Of a stretch of 64,000 nucleotides of DNA, positions 50,731 to 59,815 are shown piece after piece (positions within the stretch are counted from its first letter, which is position 1; each line of letters starts with the position of its first letter). Source of the DNA: Brevibacillus massiliensis. GTDB taxonomy: Bacteria > Bacillota > Bacilli > Brevibacillales > Brevibacillaceae. The stretch is from the NCBI RefSeq assembly GCF_000311785.1, contig NZ_HE978542.1, forward strand, positions 140,178 through 204,177, in the 5' to 3' direction. The notes under the pieces were generated by a model, which worked only from the letters and a program-made list of their open reading frames with translations, did no database searches and was not told where the DNA came from. The translations under genes and the position numbers were made by a program.

Positions 50731-52820
50731 GCGATGACATGCCCTCCCGAGTCGTAGAGGTTATCCCCTTTGGATTGGACGTAAGGAGATTCGTGCAGTT
50801 GGTACTTCCGGCCGCGCAGGACGTTAATCCAGACGCGCAGGGCGTCGATGATAATGCCGATCGTCACCACCATGAACACAGCGCAGACGATCGTGTCGAC
50901 CTGGTCGTTGAAGATCATCTTCTGCGCGTCTTCAATCGACTTCACCCCGGCGGGCAGATTGCCGGAGGCCAGGATTTCCTTGAACTTCACTGCGTGTGAC
51001 CAGAAGCCGATGGTAATGTCCTGCGAGAAGATCTTCTGCCATCCCGCCACCAGCGTAGCGGAGGTCAGCCATGCCATCGGCACCAGCGTCACCCAGGCGT
51101 AGCGGGCTTTGCCCATCTTGAAGATAATTGTCGTACCGACGGCGAATGCGATGGCAGCCAGCATCTGATTGGCGATTCCGAACATCGGCCAGAGCGTCTT
51201 GATCCCGCCCAGCGGATCGACTACCCCCTGGTAGAGGAAGTATCCCCATCCGGCCGTAATAATCGCGGAACCGATCAGGTTGCCCGGCAGCCAGTCGACC
51301 TGCTTCATCTTGGGGAACACGTTGCCGAGCAAATCCTGCACCATGAAACGGCCAACGCGCGTCCCGGCGTCAATCGTCGTCAAAATGAAAACGGCTTCAA
51401 ACAGGATCGCGAAATGATACCAGAAGGCCATCATCGCTTTTCCGCCAAAGATATTGGCAAAAATCGTCGCCATCCCGATCGCCAGCGAAGGAGCTCCGCC
51501 GGTCCGCGACAGGATCGTCTTTTCGCCGACGTCATTGGCCATCCCGGTAATCGCGTCAGGTGTGATCACAAAGCCCCACTCCGAGATCGTCTTCGCCGCC
51601 GCAGCCGCGTCTACGCCGATGGCAGAGGCCGGCGCGTTAATGGCAAAGTACATCCCGGGCGTCAGCACGCAAGCGGCGATCATCGCCATGATCGCCACGG
51701 CCGACTCCATCAGCATGCCGCCGTATCCGATCAGCGGGGCGTGGGATTCCTTGGCGATCATCTTCGGAGTCGTGCCGGAAGAAACCAGTGCGTGGAACCC
51801 GGATATCGCCCCGCACGCGATGGTAATAAACAGGAAGGGGAACAGTTTTCCCGTAAAGACAGGTCCGGATCCGTCGACAAACCGCGTAATCGCCGGCATG
51901 TGCATCGGCGGCAGCGTCAGGATGATGCCCACCGCCAGGATGGCGATCGTCCCGATCTTTAAAAACGAACTAAGGTAGTCCCGCGGCGCCAGCAAAAGCC
52001 AGACGGGAAGCACGGAAGCGACAAACCCGTAGATGATGATCATCCAGGCCAATTGCGTTCCGGTAAAGGTAAAGGCTGGCCCCCAGGTTGGTGAAGCGGC
52101 TACGGCCTGCCCCCAGTAAAGCGAGAGCAAGAGCAGCACCAGCCCGATCAGCGACGCTTCCAGAACGCGTCCCGGACGGATGTAGCGCATGTAGATGCCC
52201 ATTAACAGCGCGATCGGCAGCGTCATGAAGATGGTGAACGTCCCCCAAGGCGAGCCTGTGAGAGCGTTTACAACAACAAGCGCGAGAACGGCGATTAAAA
52301 TAATCATGATAGCAAGTATCCCGAATAGCGCCAATACCCCGCCCACCGGGCCGATCTCCTCTTTCGCGATCTGCCCCAAGGTTTTTCCGTTTCGCCGCAT
52401 CGAGCCAAACAGGATGATGAAATCCTGCACCGCCCCGCCCAGGACGACCCCGACGATGATCCACAGCGTCCCCGGCAGGTAGCCCATCTGAGCCGCCAAG
52501 GTCGGCCCGACGAGCGGCCCCGCGCCGGCGATTGCCGCAAAATGGTGTCCAAACAGCACCCATTTATTCGTCGGAACAAAGTCCTTGCCGTCGTTGTTCA
52601 CTTCTGCCGGAGTGGCCCGCTTGTTGTCCAGTCCCATGATTTTTCGGGAGATGTAGCGGCTGTAAAAGCGATAAGCAACAGCATAAGTGCAAATCGCCGC
52701 TGTCAACAACCAGAACGAGTTAACCGACTCACCGCGGGAGAGTGCCAGCACCCCGAATCCAAGCGCCCCCAGAATCGAGACGGCTGCCCAGATCAGCACC
52801 GACCAAATGCCTCTCTTCAT
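50727..52820 (-). CDS. cstA: Carbon starvation protein A
   Basis: 697 aa, about 16-18 transmembrane segments. CstA/BtsT proteins import pyruvate or peptides when carbon is scarce. The N-terminal block GKDFVPTNKWVLFGHHFAAI is diagnostic, followed by AGAGPLVGPTLAAQ and PGTLWIIVG. GGAGGAAAATGA precedes the ATG. It forms an operon with the YbdD-type gene. In other bacteria such genes are controlled by LytTR two-component systems; one is encoded 4 kb upstream, but a link here is only inferred. Confidence 0.95.
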   Translation of the reverse strand: MKRGIWSVLIWAAVSILGALGFGVLALSRGESVNSFWLLTAAICTYAVAYRFYSRYISRKIMGLDNKRATPAEVNNDGKDFVPTNKWVLFGHHFAAIAGAGPLVGPTLAAQMGYLPGTLWIIVGVVLGGAVQDFIILFGSMRRNGKTLGQIAKEEIGPVGGVLALFGILAIMIILIAVLALVVVNALTGSPWGTFTIFMTLPIALLMGIYMRYIRPGRVLEASLIGLVLLLLSLYWGQAVAASPTWGPAFTFTGTQLAWMIIIYGFVASVLPVWLLLAPRDYLSSFLKIGTIAILAVGIILTLPPMHMPAITRFVDGSGPVFTGKLFPFLFITIACGAISGFHALVSSGTTPKMIAKESHAPLIGYGGMLMESAVAIMAMIAACVLTPGMYFAINAPASAIGVDAAAAAKTISEWGFVITPDAITGMANDVGEKTILSRTGGAPSLAIGMATIFANIFGGKAMMAFWYHFAILFEAVFILTTIDAGTRVGRFMVQDLLGNVFPKMKQVDWLPGNLIGSAIITAGWGYFLYQGVVDPLGGIKTLWPMFGIANQMLAAIAFAVGTTIIFKMGKARYAWVTLVPMAWLTSATLVAGWQKIFSQDITIGFWSHAVKFKEILASGNLPAGVKSIEDAQKMIFNDQVDTIVCAVFMVVTIGIIIDALRVWINVLRGRKYQLHESPYVQSKGDNLYDSGGHVIA

Positions 52821-52976
52821 TCATTTTCCTCCTTTGCTTCCTTATTTGAGTAAAACAAACTTACCCCTAACGATATGACAAATGGACTAGAAAGAAAATT
52901 CAAAATGTCTAAAAAGCAAAAAAACAGGCGCGAACGGCAATATGCCTGCATGAATGAAAAGTAGGCATTTCCGAAC

Positions 52977-53005
52977 TTGTTACAGTATTTTCCCTGTAAT
53001 AATAT
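52977..53005 (+). promoter_or_regulatory. Promoter with internal inverted repeat, for the tandem-barrel gene
   Basis: TTGTTA (52977-52982) and TAATAT (53000-53005) are 17 bases apart. The inverted repeat TTACAG / CTGTAA (52980-52985, 52994-52999) lies in and beside the spacer, so a repressor site is possible. The rest of the 236-base gap before cstA shows nothing clear. Confidence 0.5.
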
Positions 53006-53056
53006 GGACAAGATTGGTTTTGTTTATCAGCACTACATTGTCTTTAGGGGGAGTGT

Positions 53057-54742
53057 ATGAAATATCTTCGTTGCTACTTGTTGTTTTTCTGCTTGACGGC
53101 AGGATTTTTAGTCGGCTTTTCCTCGCCGGAGACCCCGAAGAAGGCCACATGGATCTGGCAGACGGAGTTGATCGAAACAAAGAAAGCGGAGATTCTGACG
53201 TTTGCCGAAGAAAACGGGGTGAACCTGATCTACCTGCGAATTGATCCGCAAAGAGCGTACAGCTACTATCAGCCCTTCATCCGGGAGGCCAATGCGGCGG
53301 GCATCGAGATCCACGCCCTGGGCGGCCATCCTCTCTGGGCACTTCAGGCGCATCGGGAGCGCATTCTCCATCTGCTTGACTGGGTCAAAAACTACAACAA
53401 GACTGCAGGCAGCGATGAGCAGATAATAGGCGTTCATCTGGATATCAAACCCTATCTGCTGCCGGAGTGGAACGAGGACAAGCCCTCTGTCCTGTCCCAG
53501 TGGATGGGCAACATCGAGGCCGTCACGGCAGCGGCCCGCAAGGATGCGCAGTTGGAAGTAAGCGCCGATCTTCCCGTGTGGCTCGATGATACTTTTGTCC
53601 CAGATGATCCAGATGCGACTATCAGCAAATGGATGATAAGCAAATTGGACCACATTACCTTACTGGCCTACCGGAATGCCCTTGACGGTCCCAACGGCAT
53701 CGCGGCGCTCGTAGAAAATGAGCTCCGGGAAGCAGACGAGCTGGGAAAGCCGGTGATCATCGCCGTCAATACAAAGGAAAGCCCGGGGGAGAGGCACACT
53801 TCGTTTTTTGACGCAGGCGCAGAAGAAATGGAACGTCAACTCGCCCTTTTGCCTGAGCGCCTGGGCAGCAGCCATCCTTCCTACGCGGGCAATGCCGTAC
53901 ACGACTATGTCAATTGGAAAAAACTAGCTCCTGGTAAAAAGAAACTCAAAAGAGGTACCTACATCTGGCAGGCCGAACTGGTTATTTCGGAACCGGAGAA
54001 GATTCTTGCCTTTGCCAAAAGCCATGCAATCAACCTGCTCTATGTACGGCTCGATCTGCAGCAGCCGTACGAGGCATACTCGGAGTTTGTCGGCAAGGCG
54101 GCCGCGGCGGGGATCGAAGTCCACGCTCTGGGCGGCCATCCGGGCTGGGCGCTGGAAGAAAACCGGGACCGCATGTTGAAGCTGGTCCATTACGTCCAGG
54201 CTTACAACCACAGTGTGGCGAAAAACCAGCAGTTTCGCGGCATCCATCTGGACATTGAGCCATACGTTCTGCCCGACTGGTATGAAGACACCGACTCCGT
54301 CCTGCGCCAGTGGATGGACAACATCGAGGCCTTCGTCGCCGAAGCAAAGCAAGAGGGTGATTTGGAGGTGAGCTGCGATCTTGCCTTTTGGCTGGACGGA
54401 ACCAGTGTTCCCGGCGATCCAGACATGTCCTTTTCCAAATGGATCATCAAGCAGCTGGACCATGTCACGATCATGGCCTTCAGGAATTACGCAGGGGGGC
54501 GCGGCGGCATCGTCCACCTCGTTGAAGAAGAGATCGGCTACGCCAATGAATTGGGCAAAGAACTGATCGTTGCCGTGGAGATGAAGCAGAGCCATGAAGG
54601 CGAATTCGTCTCGTTTTACGAATACGGCAAGGCGGAGATGGAGCGCCAGCTTGCGATCGTCACCGAACAGCTCAGCAAGCAGCCCTCGTACGGCGGAAAC
54701 GTGGTCCACGCCTACGACTATTGGAAAAACGCGAAGGAGTAA
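53057..54742 (+). CDS. Exported protein of two tandem barrel-like repeats, first copy degenerate
   Basis: 561 aa with an N-terminal signal segment (residues 1-24). Residues about 29-290 and 299-560 are two copies of one domain that align without gaps at an offset of 270. Each contains IWQ-EL, IHALGGHP-WAL, HLDI-PY-LP-W and WM-NIEA, a pattern like (beta/alpha)8 glycosidase-type barrels with a D-x-E pair. In copy 2 the motif is HLDIEPY (Glu401) and AVEMK (Glu508). In copy 1 these are Lys131 and Asn238. So copy 2 may be an enzyme and copy 1 a binding module. I do not recognise the family. AGGGGGAG precedes the ATG. Confidence 0.8.
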   Translation: MKYLRCYLLFFCLTAGFLVGFSSPETPKKATWIWQTELIETKKAEILTFAEENGVNLIYLRIDPQRAYSYYQPFIREANAAGIEIHALGGHPLWALQAHRERILHLLDWVKNYNKTAGSDEQIIGVHLDIKPYLLPEWNEDKPSVLSQWMGNIEAVTAAARKDAQLEVSADLPVWLDDTFVPDDPDATISKWMISKLDHITLLAYRNALDGPNGIAALVENELREADELGKPVIIAVNTKESPGERHTSFFDAGAEEMERQLALLPERLGSSHPSYAGNAVHDYVNWKKLAPGKKKLKRGTYIWQAELVISEPEKILAFAKSHAINLLYVRLDLQQPYEAYSEFVGKAAAAGIEVHALGGHPGWALEENRDRMLKLVHYVQAYNHSVAKNQQFRGIHLDIEPYVLPDWYEDTDSVLRQWMDNIEAFVAEAKQEGDLEVSCDLAFWLDGTSVPGDPDMSFSKWIIKQLDHVTIMAFRNYAGGRGGIVHLVEEEIGYANELGKELIVAVEMKQSHEGEFVSFYEYGKAEMERQLAIVTEQLSKQPSYGGNVVHAYDYWKNAKE

Positions 54743-54746
54743 GCCA

Positions 54747-54787
54747 AAAAAGCGGGCCCGCTCTTCTTCCGAGCGAGTCCGCTGACT
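54747..54787. terminator. Bidirectional terminator between convergent genes
   Basis: AGCGGGCCCGCTC pairs with GAGCGAGTCCGCT, with TTTT on the plus side and TTTTTTGG on the minus side. It ends both the 53057 gene and the 54796 gene. Confidence 0.75.
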
Positions 54788-54795
54788 GCTTTTCC

Positions 54796-57105
54796 TTAAA
54801 ACCGGGTCGAGACCTTGTATTCTGCCCGCTTTTCCAAATAGCGGTACAAGATGACGGCCGTCTCGGCCCTGTTCAGCTTCGCTTTCGGGTTATACTGCTG
54901 CCCCTCTCCGGCGATCAAACCGATGTCGCCTGCGATCGCCACAAATCCTTTATACCGGATCTCATCCCGGTCGACAAACGGCAGTTGGTAAAGCTTCTCA
55001 TGCTCCGCCAGCTTTTGGTACCCCAGCGCGGTAACGAGCAGCTTGGCCGCTTCTTCGCGAGTGATGGGACGATCCGGTTCAAAGGTCTTATCGGACGGAT
55101 CCAGCAGGTTATCCCTGACAGCCAGTTCTACTGCACTAAAATAAGGACTATCTTTGTCGACATCGTCAAAACTGGGTTTGATATCGCCAAAGCTGTCTCT
55201 GTACATAGTGGGATCGCCATACGTGCCGGCTGCGGTCAGAAACATATTCAAAAACTCGCCCCGGCTGACAATCTGGTCGGGGTGAACAAGGCCGTCCTGC
55301 GGTCGGATCGCCTTTAGTTTTACCATGTAGGATAATTCGTTTTCCGCATCGTGCCCTTTTATGTCGGACGGTTCGCTGTCAGACTCGGTCTGCTTCGGCT
55401 TTGCGTCCGCTCCCGACCAATCCTTCATCTCGCCTGTCTCGGCGTCGATGTACGCCAGTCCGGTCCAGGGCAGCTGCAGTTCGTAGACCAGCTTTGCCTC
55501 CGTCGGCTGGCTGCCGGACCGTTTTAGGTAAGGGTCGCTTGTGAGAATGTACCTCAGTTGGTACTCGGCACCTTTCAGGTACGTTTCTTTCGCCTGGAGC
55601 GCATCGATTGTCCCTTTTACCTCGGGGAATGCTGCCTCCTCATTCCAACGCAGCGCGTACTCGACTACCGTTCCGTCTTCGGCCGATACACCAACCTGAA
55701 CATATTGAGCCGACACAGGCACCCCGTTTACCCTGCGTTCAAACTGGAAGCTGTAGACAGGCTCGTCAGATCTCCGCTTGTCCAGCTGCTCGGATGACCA
55801 GAAAAGCTGATCCAGCTTGTCAGCATTTTGCTCCTTGACAAAGGCAAGGGCAGTCTCCTTCGCTTTTTCTTCGCTGACCGGAAACTTCGAAGCTTCCTTG
55901 CCTTCCTCCGCGTCTCTGCGGTATTTCTCGTACAGGTAGGGCGAAACTCTGAACTCCAACACCTTGCCCGTCTCCGCTTCGATCACGGCGCCGGGCCACC
56001 CGGTGCTGGAGTTGGCTGTGCTGTACTCCATCTGAACCTGCCAGACCGGCTTGTCCGTATTCCACCAGCCCTCTGATTTTCTGATGTTCGACAACTCGAC
56101 TTCCTCGGGGATGCGATACTCCCGCTTGAGGATGTCCAGCACTTCTTTTTCTGTCACCGGCGCATTTCGCTTAGGCGATGTGCTGGCCTGCTTCTCTCCC
56201 AAAGGCTGGTCGGACGGTTCTGGAAGCGTCACCGTTCGTCCCAGATAATCGACCGCCGTCCCCGTTTTCGCATCAAAGATGCTATTCCAAATAGCCGGAA
56301 TATATCCCAAGCGGATTTCTTCTTTTGGCTTTTCACCAGGGGCGGAGGCGATACCCGGGTTATCCGGTCTGATCGTGACATACGCCAGCTTCATCCGCAT
56401 CTGCTCGTCTACTTTTTGGTGAAAATCCCCCTGCGGAATCACACCGGAGGGGTCCTGGTACTGTATGTTTTGTCCGGAGTCACTGTTCAAGTAGACGAGC
56501 TCGCCGTTCCCGTTAATTTGGACCTGCACTCCCTGCGACATGACGGGTACCCCGTTTACCAGCCGCCGGAAAGAGACGTGATAGCTGTCACTCGGCCCCC
56601 GCACCACTTTGCCCCATTCGCCGCCATCTTCCGCGTACTCGAACGCTGCCTTGGAGCCAAACAGCTTGCCCACCTGGTCCTGGGCAATTTTGACCGCTTC
56701 TTCATACGTCACCTTAGGCGGAAAAGGGGCGGACATGTCCGATGCATCCCACCGGTTAAACTCCAACAGCTCACCTGTCATCGCATCGATTGTGACTCTA
56801 ACATTCCGAAAATCTCTCCCGCTCGACCTCCAGCTTACCTCCCAGGTAGGATGTTCATTGCCACCTCGCCAGGATCGTTGAAACGTAGCTTCCGGACCTT
56901 CGAAGCCGGACGGCGGCGTCATCACTTTTTCAGCGATGGCAATCGCTTCTTCCCGGGAGATTTTCGCATCTGCCTGTGACAACAGCTTGCTCGTCAGCAA
57001 ACCGGCAGCCGCGGCTCCCGCTGAAGGTACTGCTCCCAACACCAGCGATGCGGCAATCGCACACTGCAGCACAGCCCTGCTCTTTGAGAACTTGATCTGG
57101 TTCAT
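54796..57105 (-). CDS. YcdB/YcdC-repeat surface protein with S-layer homology motifs
   Basis: 769 aa. A signal peptide (about 1-33) is followed by YcdB/YcdC and PepSY-like units (ISREEAIAIAEKVM, VTYEEAVKIAQDQVG, VSEEKAKETALAFVKEQ, each followed by a strand with GELLEFNR-like or GKVLEFR turns). The last ~190 residues carry three S-layer homology motifs (FDDVDKDSPYFSAVELAVRD, ITREEAAKLLVTALG, LNRAETAVILYRYLEK) that bind pyruvylated cell-wall polymer. So it is anchored at the surface. The YcdB role is unknown; PepSY units often inhibit proteases. AAAGGGGGAG precedes the ATG. Confidence 0.85.
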   Translation of the reverse strand: MNQIKFSKSRAVLQCAIAASLVLGAVPSAGAAAAGLLTSKLLSQADAKISREEAIAIAEKVMTPPSGFEGPEATFQRSWRGGNEHPTWEVSWRSSGRDFRNVRVTIDAMTGELLEFNRWDASDMSAPFPPKVTYEEAVKIAQDQVGKLFGSKAAFEYAEDGGEWGKVVRGPSDSYHVSFRRLVNGVPVMSQGVQVQINGNGELVYLNSDSGQNIQYQDPSGVIPQGDFHQKVDEQMRMKLAYVTIRPDNPGIASAPGEKPKEEIRLGYIPAIWNSIFDAKTGTAVDYLGRTVTLPEPSDQPLGEKQASTSPKRNAPVTEKEVLDILKREYRIPEEVELSNIRKSEGWWNTDKPVWQVQMEYSTANSSTGWPGAVIEAETGKVLEFRVSPYLYEKYRRDAEEGKEASKFPVSEEKAKETALAFVKEQNADKLDQLFWSSEQLDKRRSDEPVYSFQFERRVNGVPVSAQYVQVGVSAEDGTVVEYALRWNEEAAFPEVKGTIDALQAKETYLKGAEYQLRYILTSDPYLKRSGSQPTEAKLVYELQLPWTGLAYIDAETGEMKDWSGADAKPKQTESDSEPSDIKGHDAENELSYMVKLKAIRPQDGLVHPDQIVSRGEFLNMFLTAAGTYGDPTMYRDSFGDIKPSFDDVDKDSPYFSAVELAVRDNLLDPSDKTFEPDRPITREEAAKLLVTALGYQKLAEHEKLYQLPFVDRDEIRYKGFVAIAGDIGLIAGEGQQYNPKAKLNRAETAVILYRYLEKRAEYKVSTRF

Positions 57106-57171
57106 TCCGCTCCCCCTTTAAAAAGGTAATCTCTTCCATCATACAAAAGAGCAGGTGAAAAAGAAAGACAC

Positions 57172-57945
57172 TTAAAAACCGAGCAGCCGTTTTACTTCCT
57201 TGACGGAGCTGCGGCTTACGGGAATCTCACTCTTCCGGCGATCCTGCATGATCAGGTGCACACAACCGTGAAACCAGGGAACCAGCTCGGCCGTTTTCGT
57301 CAAATTGACCAAATAGGCCCGATGCGTCCGGTAAAACTGCTGCCCCGGCAGTTTGCACTCCAGTTCCTGCAGGGTAAACGAGGTGGCAAAGTTGTCCGAT
57401 TCCGTGTAGATCATCGCGTATCTGCCTTCGACTGTCGCGAAGTATATCTCGTCCGGGGAAATCAGCAGAATCTTGCCGTTTCGCTCGACGGGAATTCGCT
57501 TGGGCTGCTGCAGAGGTTCGCCCAGCACATTTTGCAGCAGGGAAGCGATCCGCCGTTCAACGGCTGCAGACTCCTGTTTGTTCAACAGTTTTCTAAGCCG
57601 ATTGATGGTTTTCTCCAGTCGCTGTTCGCTAAACGGCTTGACGATGTAATCTACTGCCTCCGTCTCAAATGCCCGAACGGCATGCACCTCGTACGCGCTG
57701 GCAAAGATGACGATCGGCGGGTGCTCGCAAATCTCCAGGATCTCTTCCGCCACGTCCAATCCGTCCCGGTCGTGCAGATGAATGTCTAGAAAAACGGCAT
57801 CCGGAGAAGCTGCGGGAATGCGCTCCAATGCTTCCACGCCGTTGGCCGCTTCCCCGATCACTTCGACATCGGAAAACTGTTCCAACAGGTATCGCAGCTC
57901 GGCCCGCGCAGGCATTTCGTCGTCAACGAGAAACACTTTTAGCAT
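57172..57945 (-). CDS. lytT: LytTR-family response regulator
   Basis: 257 aa. The receiver domain has the acid pair Asp8/Asp9 (LVDDE), the phosphorylation site Asp54 (VFLDIHL) and Lys in YIVKPFSE. The LytTR DNA-binding domain follows (IPVERNGKILLISPDEIYFA, FYRTHRAYLVNL). It overlaps the LytS-type kinase gene by 23 bases, so translation is coupled. No lrgAB genes are adjacent; cstA, 4 kb away, is a conceivable target because related systems control pyruvate transporters. Confidence 0.94.
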   Translation of the reverse strand: MLKVFLVDDEMPARAELRYLLEQFSDVEVIGEAANGVEALERIPAASPDAVFLDIHLHDRDGLDVAEEILEICEHPPIVIFASAYEVHAVRAFETEAVDYIVKPFSEQRLEKTINRLRKLLNKQESAAVERRIASLLQNVLGEPLQQPKRIPVERNGKILLISPDEIYFATVEGRYAMIYTESDNFATSFTLQELECKLPGQQFYRTHRAYLVNLTKTAELVPWFHGCVHLIMQDRRKSEIPVSRSSVKEVKRLLGF

Positions 57946-59650
57946 AAGTCTTCACTCCCGATGGCAGGGTAATCGTACAGGTCGTCCCCCTGCCCGCTTC
58001 GCTCTTGATAGCGATTCCATAGGGGGAGCCGTAAATCGTCTGAATGCGTGCCCGCACATTTCCCAGCCCGATCCCGGACATCCGGCGCTTTTCCTGCGCA
58101 TTTGCCAGATGCGGAAAGAAAGGATCGCCGCTGAAGCCCACCCCGTTGTCCTTCACGGTCAGCTCCAGCGTGCCGGCTCCGTTCACGCGGGCCTGAATCG
58201 TTACCAGTCCGCCCTCACGCTTGGGCAGCAATCCGTGCTTTACCGCGTTTTCTACCAACGGCTGCAGCAGCAGCGAAGGGATCAGACACTTCTCGGCACC
58301 AGGTTCGATGACATACTCCACCTGGAGCTTCTCGTCAAAGCGGGCCCTTTCGATGGCCAGATAGGCTTCGACGTGTTCCAGTTCCTCTTCCAAGGTGACG
58401 AATTCGCCGCTGTGATGAAGGTTGCGGCGGAAGTATTCACCGAGATGAAGCAGCAGTTCCCGTGCTTTCTCCGGACGAAAGCGGATGAAAGAAACGATGG
58501 TATTCAAGGCGTTAAACAAAAAGTGCGGATTGATTTGCGCCTGCAGCGCCTTGATCTCGGCGTCGGCAAGCAGCCTGGCCTGCTGCTCCAGGGCCGCCAG
58601 TTCCAACTGCGTGGAGATCAGGGTTCCCAGGCCGCGAACCAGCTCCAGGTCGACCGCTGACAGCTTGCTGTTTCGATCCTGATACAGCTTCAACACCCCG
58701 ACCGCTTCGTGTTTCAACATCAACGGAACGAGAATTGCGCTGCGCAGTTGGCAATGCGGCTCGTTGCAGCCGATCTCCTCCTTGCTTGAAGCCAGCTTCA
58801 TCACCTTGTTCGACAGCACTTCCCGCGTCGCTTTGGTGCTGATCTCCTGCCCGGGAACGTGGTGTGTGCTGCCTTTGCCCACGTGGGCGAGGATGCGCTC
58901 TTGATCGGTAATCGCCACCGCAGCCACCCGGGTGGTGCGCATGATCTCCCTGGCCAGCTTATCCGCGGAGCCGGGGGTCAGACCTTCCCGCAAAAACGAC
59001 AGTGTCTTGTCCGCCACCTGCAGCGTCCGCTGGGCTTGCAGCGCTCCAATCCGATCTTCTTCGTTTTTGACCAGGTCGATAATGATCATGAAGACGGCGA
59101 TGCCAAGCGAGTTGACAACCGACATCGGCACGCTGATCGCCTTGACCAGTTCCAGCGCCTGGTCCCACGGCCGGGCCAGCAGCAGAATAATGCCCATTTG
59201 AATCCATTCGGCGACAAACCCCACGCCAAGCCCAATGCTCCACGACATCTCCCGTTGCTTGCGCCAACGGAAGACCAGCCCCGCCAAGATTCCTTCCACG
59301 ATCGTCGAGACGGCGCAGGCCAGATCGGTAAAACCGCCCAGACTGTAGCGGTGAGCTCCTGCGATCAGACCTGTTCCCAGACCAACCCAGGGTCCTGCCA
59401 ACAGCCCGGCGACGACTGCCCCTATCACCCGTGAATTGGCAATCGCATCCTGATAAGGGATTCCCATGTAGGTCCCCATAATCGAAATGCCGGAAAAGAT
59501 CGCAACCATCAGCGCTTTCTCTCTCAGGCTCGCCTGCCGGTGAAGCGTGCTGCGAAACGCCTTTACTCGGGTCAGCAAAAAGGCGGCAACCACCAGCACG
59601 GCTGTACGCTCAGCCATGGAAATCATCAAAGGGTCAAACAAGGGGTACAC
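57923..59650 (-). CDS. lytS: LytS-family sensor histidine kinase
   Basis: 575 aa. It has an N-terminal 5TM-Lyt membrane sensor (AVVAGLLAGPWVGLGTGLIAG), a GAF domain (about 200-340), a histidine kinase domain with the phosphorylated His in QINPHFLFNALNTIVSFIRF, and an ATPase lid GIGLGNVRARIQ. The frame is open to 59707, but AAGGAG lies 5 bases before the GTG at 59650. LytS proteins sense cell-wall state, membrane potential or extracellular pyruvate. It forms a two-gene operon with lytT. Confidence 0.94.
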   Translation of the reverse strand: MYPLFDPLMISMAERTAVLVVAAFLLTRVKAFRSTLHRQASLREKALMVAIFSGISIMGTYMGIPYQDAIANSRVIGAVVAGLLAGPWVGLGTGLIAGAHRYSLGGFTDLACAVSTIVEGILAGLVFRWRKQREMSWSIGLGVGFVAEWIQMGIILLLARPWDQALELVKAISVPMSVVNSLGIAVFMIIIDLVKNEEDRIGALQAQRTLQVADKTLSFLREGLTPGSADKLAREIMRTTRVAAVAITDQERILAHVGKGSTHHVPGQEISTKATREVLSNKVMKLASSKEEIGCNEPHCQLRSAILVPLMLKHEAVGVLKLYQDRNSKLSAVDLELVRGLGTLISTQLELAALEQQARLLADAEIKALQAQINPHFLFNALNTIVSFIRFRPEKARELLLHLGEYFRRNLHHSGEFVTLEEELEHVEAYLAIERARFDEKLQVEYVIEPGAEKCLIPSLLLQPLVENAVKHGLLPKREGGLVTIQARVNGAGTLELTVKDNGVGFSGDPFFPHLANAQEKRRMSGIGLGNVRARIQTIYGSPYGIAIKSEAGRGTTCTITLPSGVKTYAKSVSR

Positions 59651-59815
59651 GAGCACTCCTTCTTTCCGGATGAATCTTGCGAATTGTAAATTGTAGGATT
59701 TTACCACTATTATCTCTATGTGAAGCAGCCCGGGTCAAGAGACCAGATGGGACCCGCAAAGAAAGCCCCCCGGCTGTCACATGGACCAACCGGCAGGGCA
59801 TGAAAGGCGAATAGC

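Noticed and set aside
57172-59650. Classic LytST-LrgAB autolysis control locus
   Set aside because: The kinase and regulator are clear, but no lrgA or lrgB gene is found on either side.
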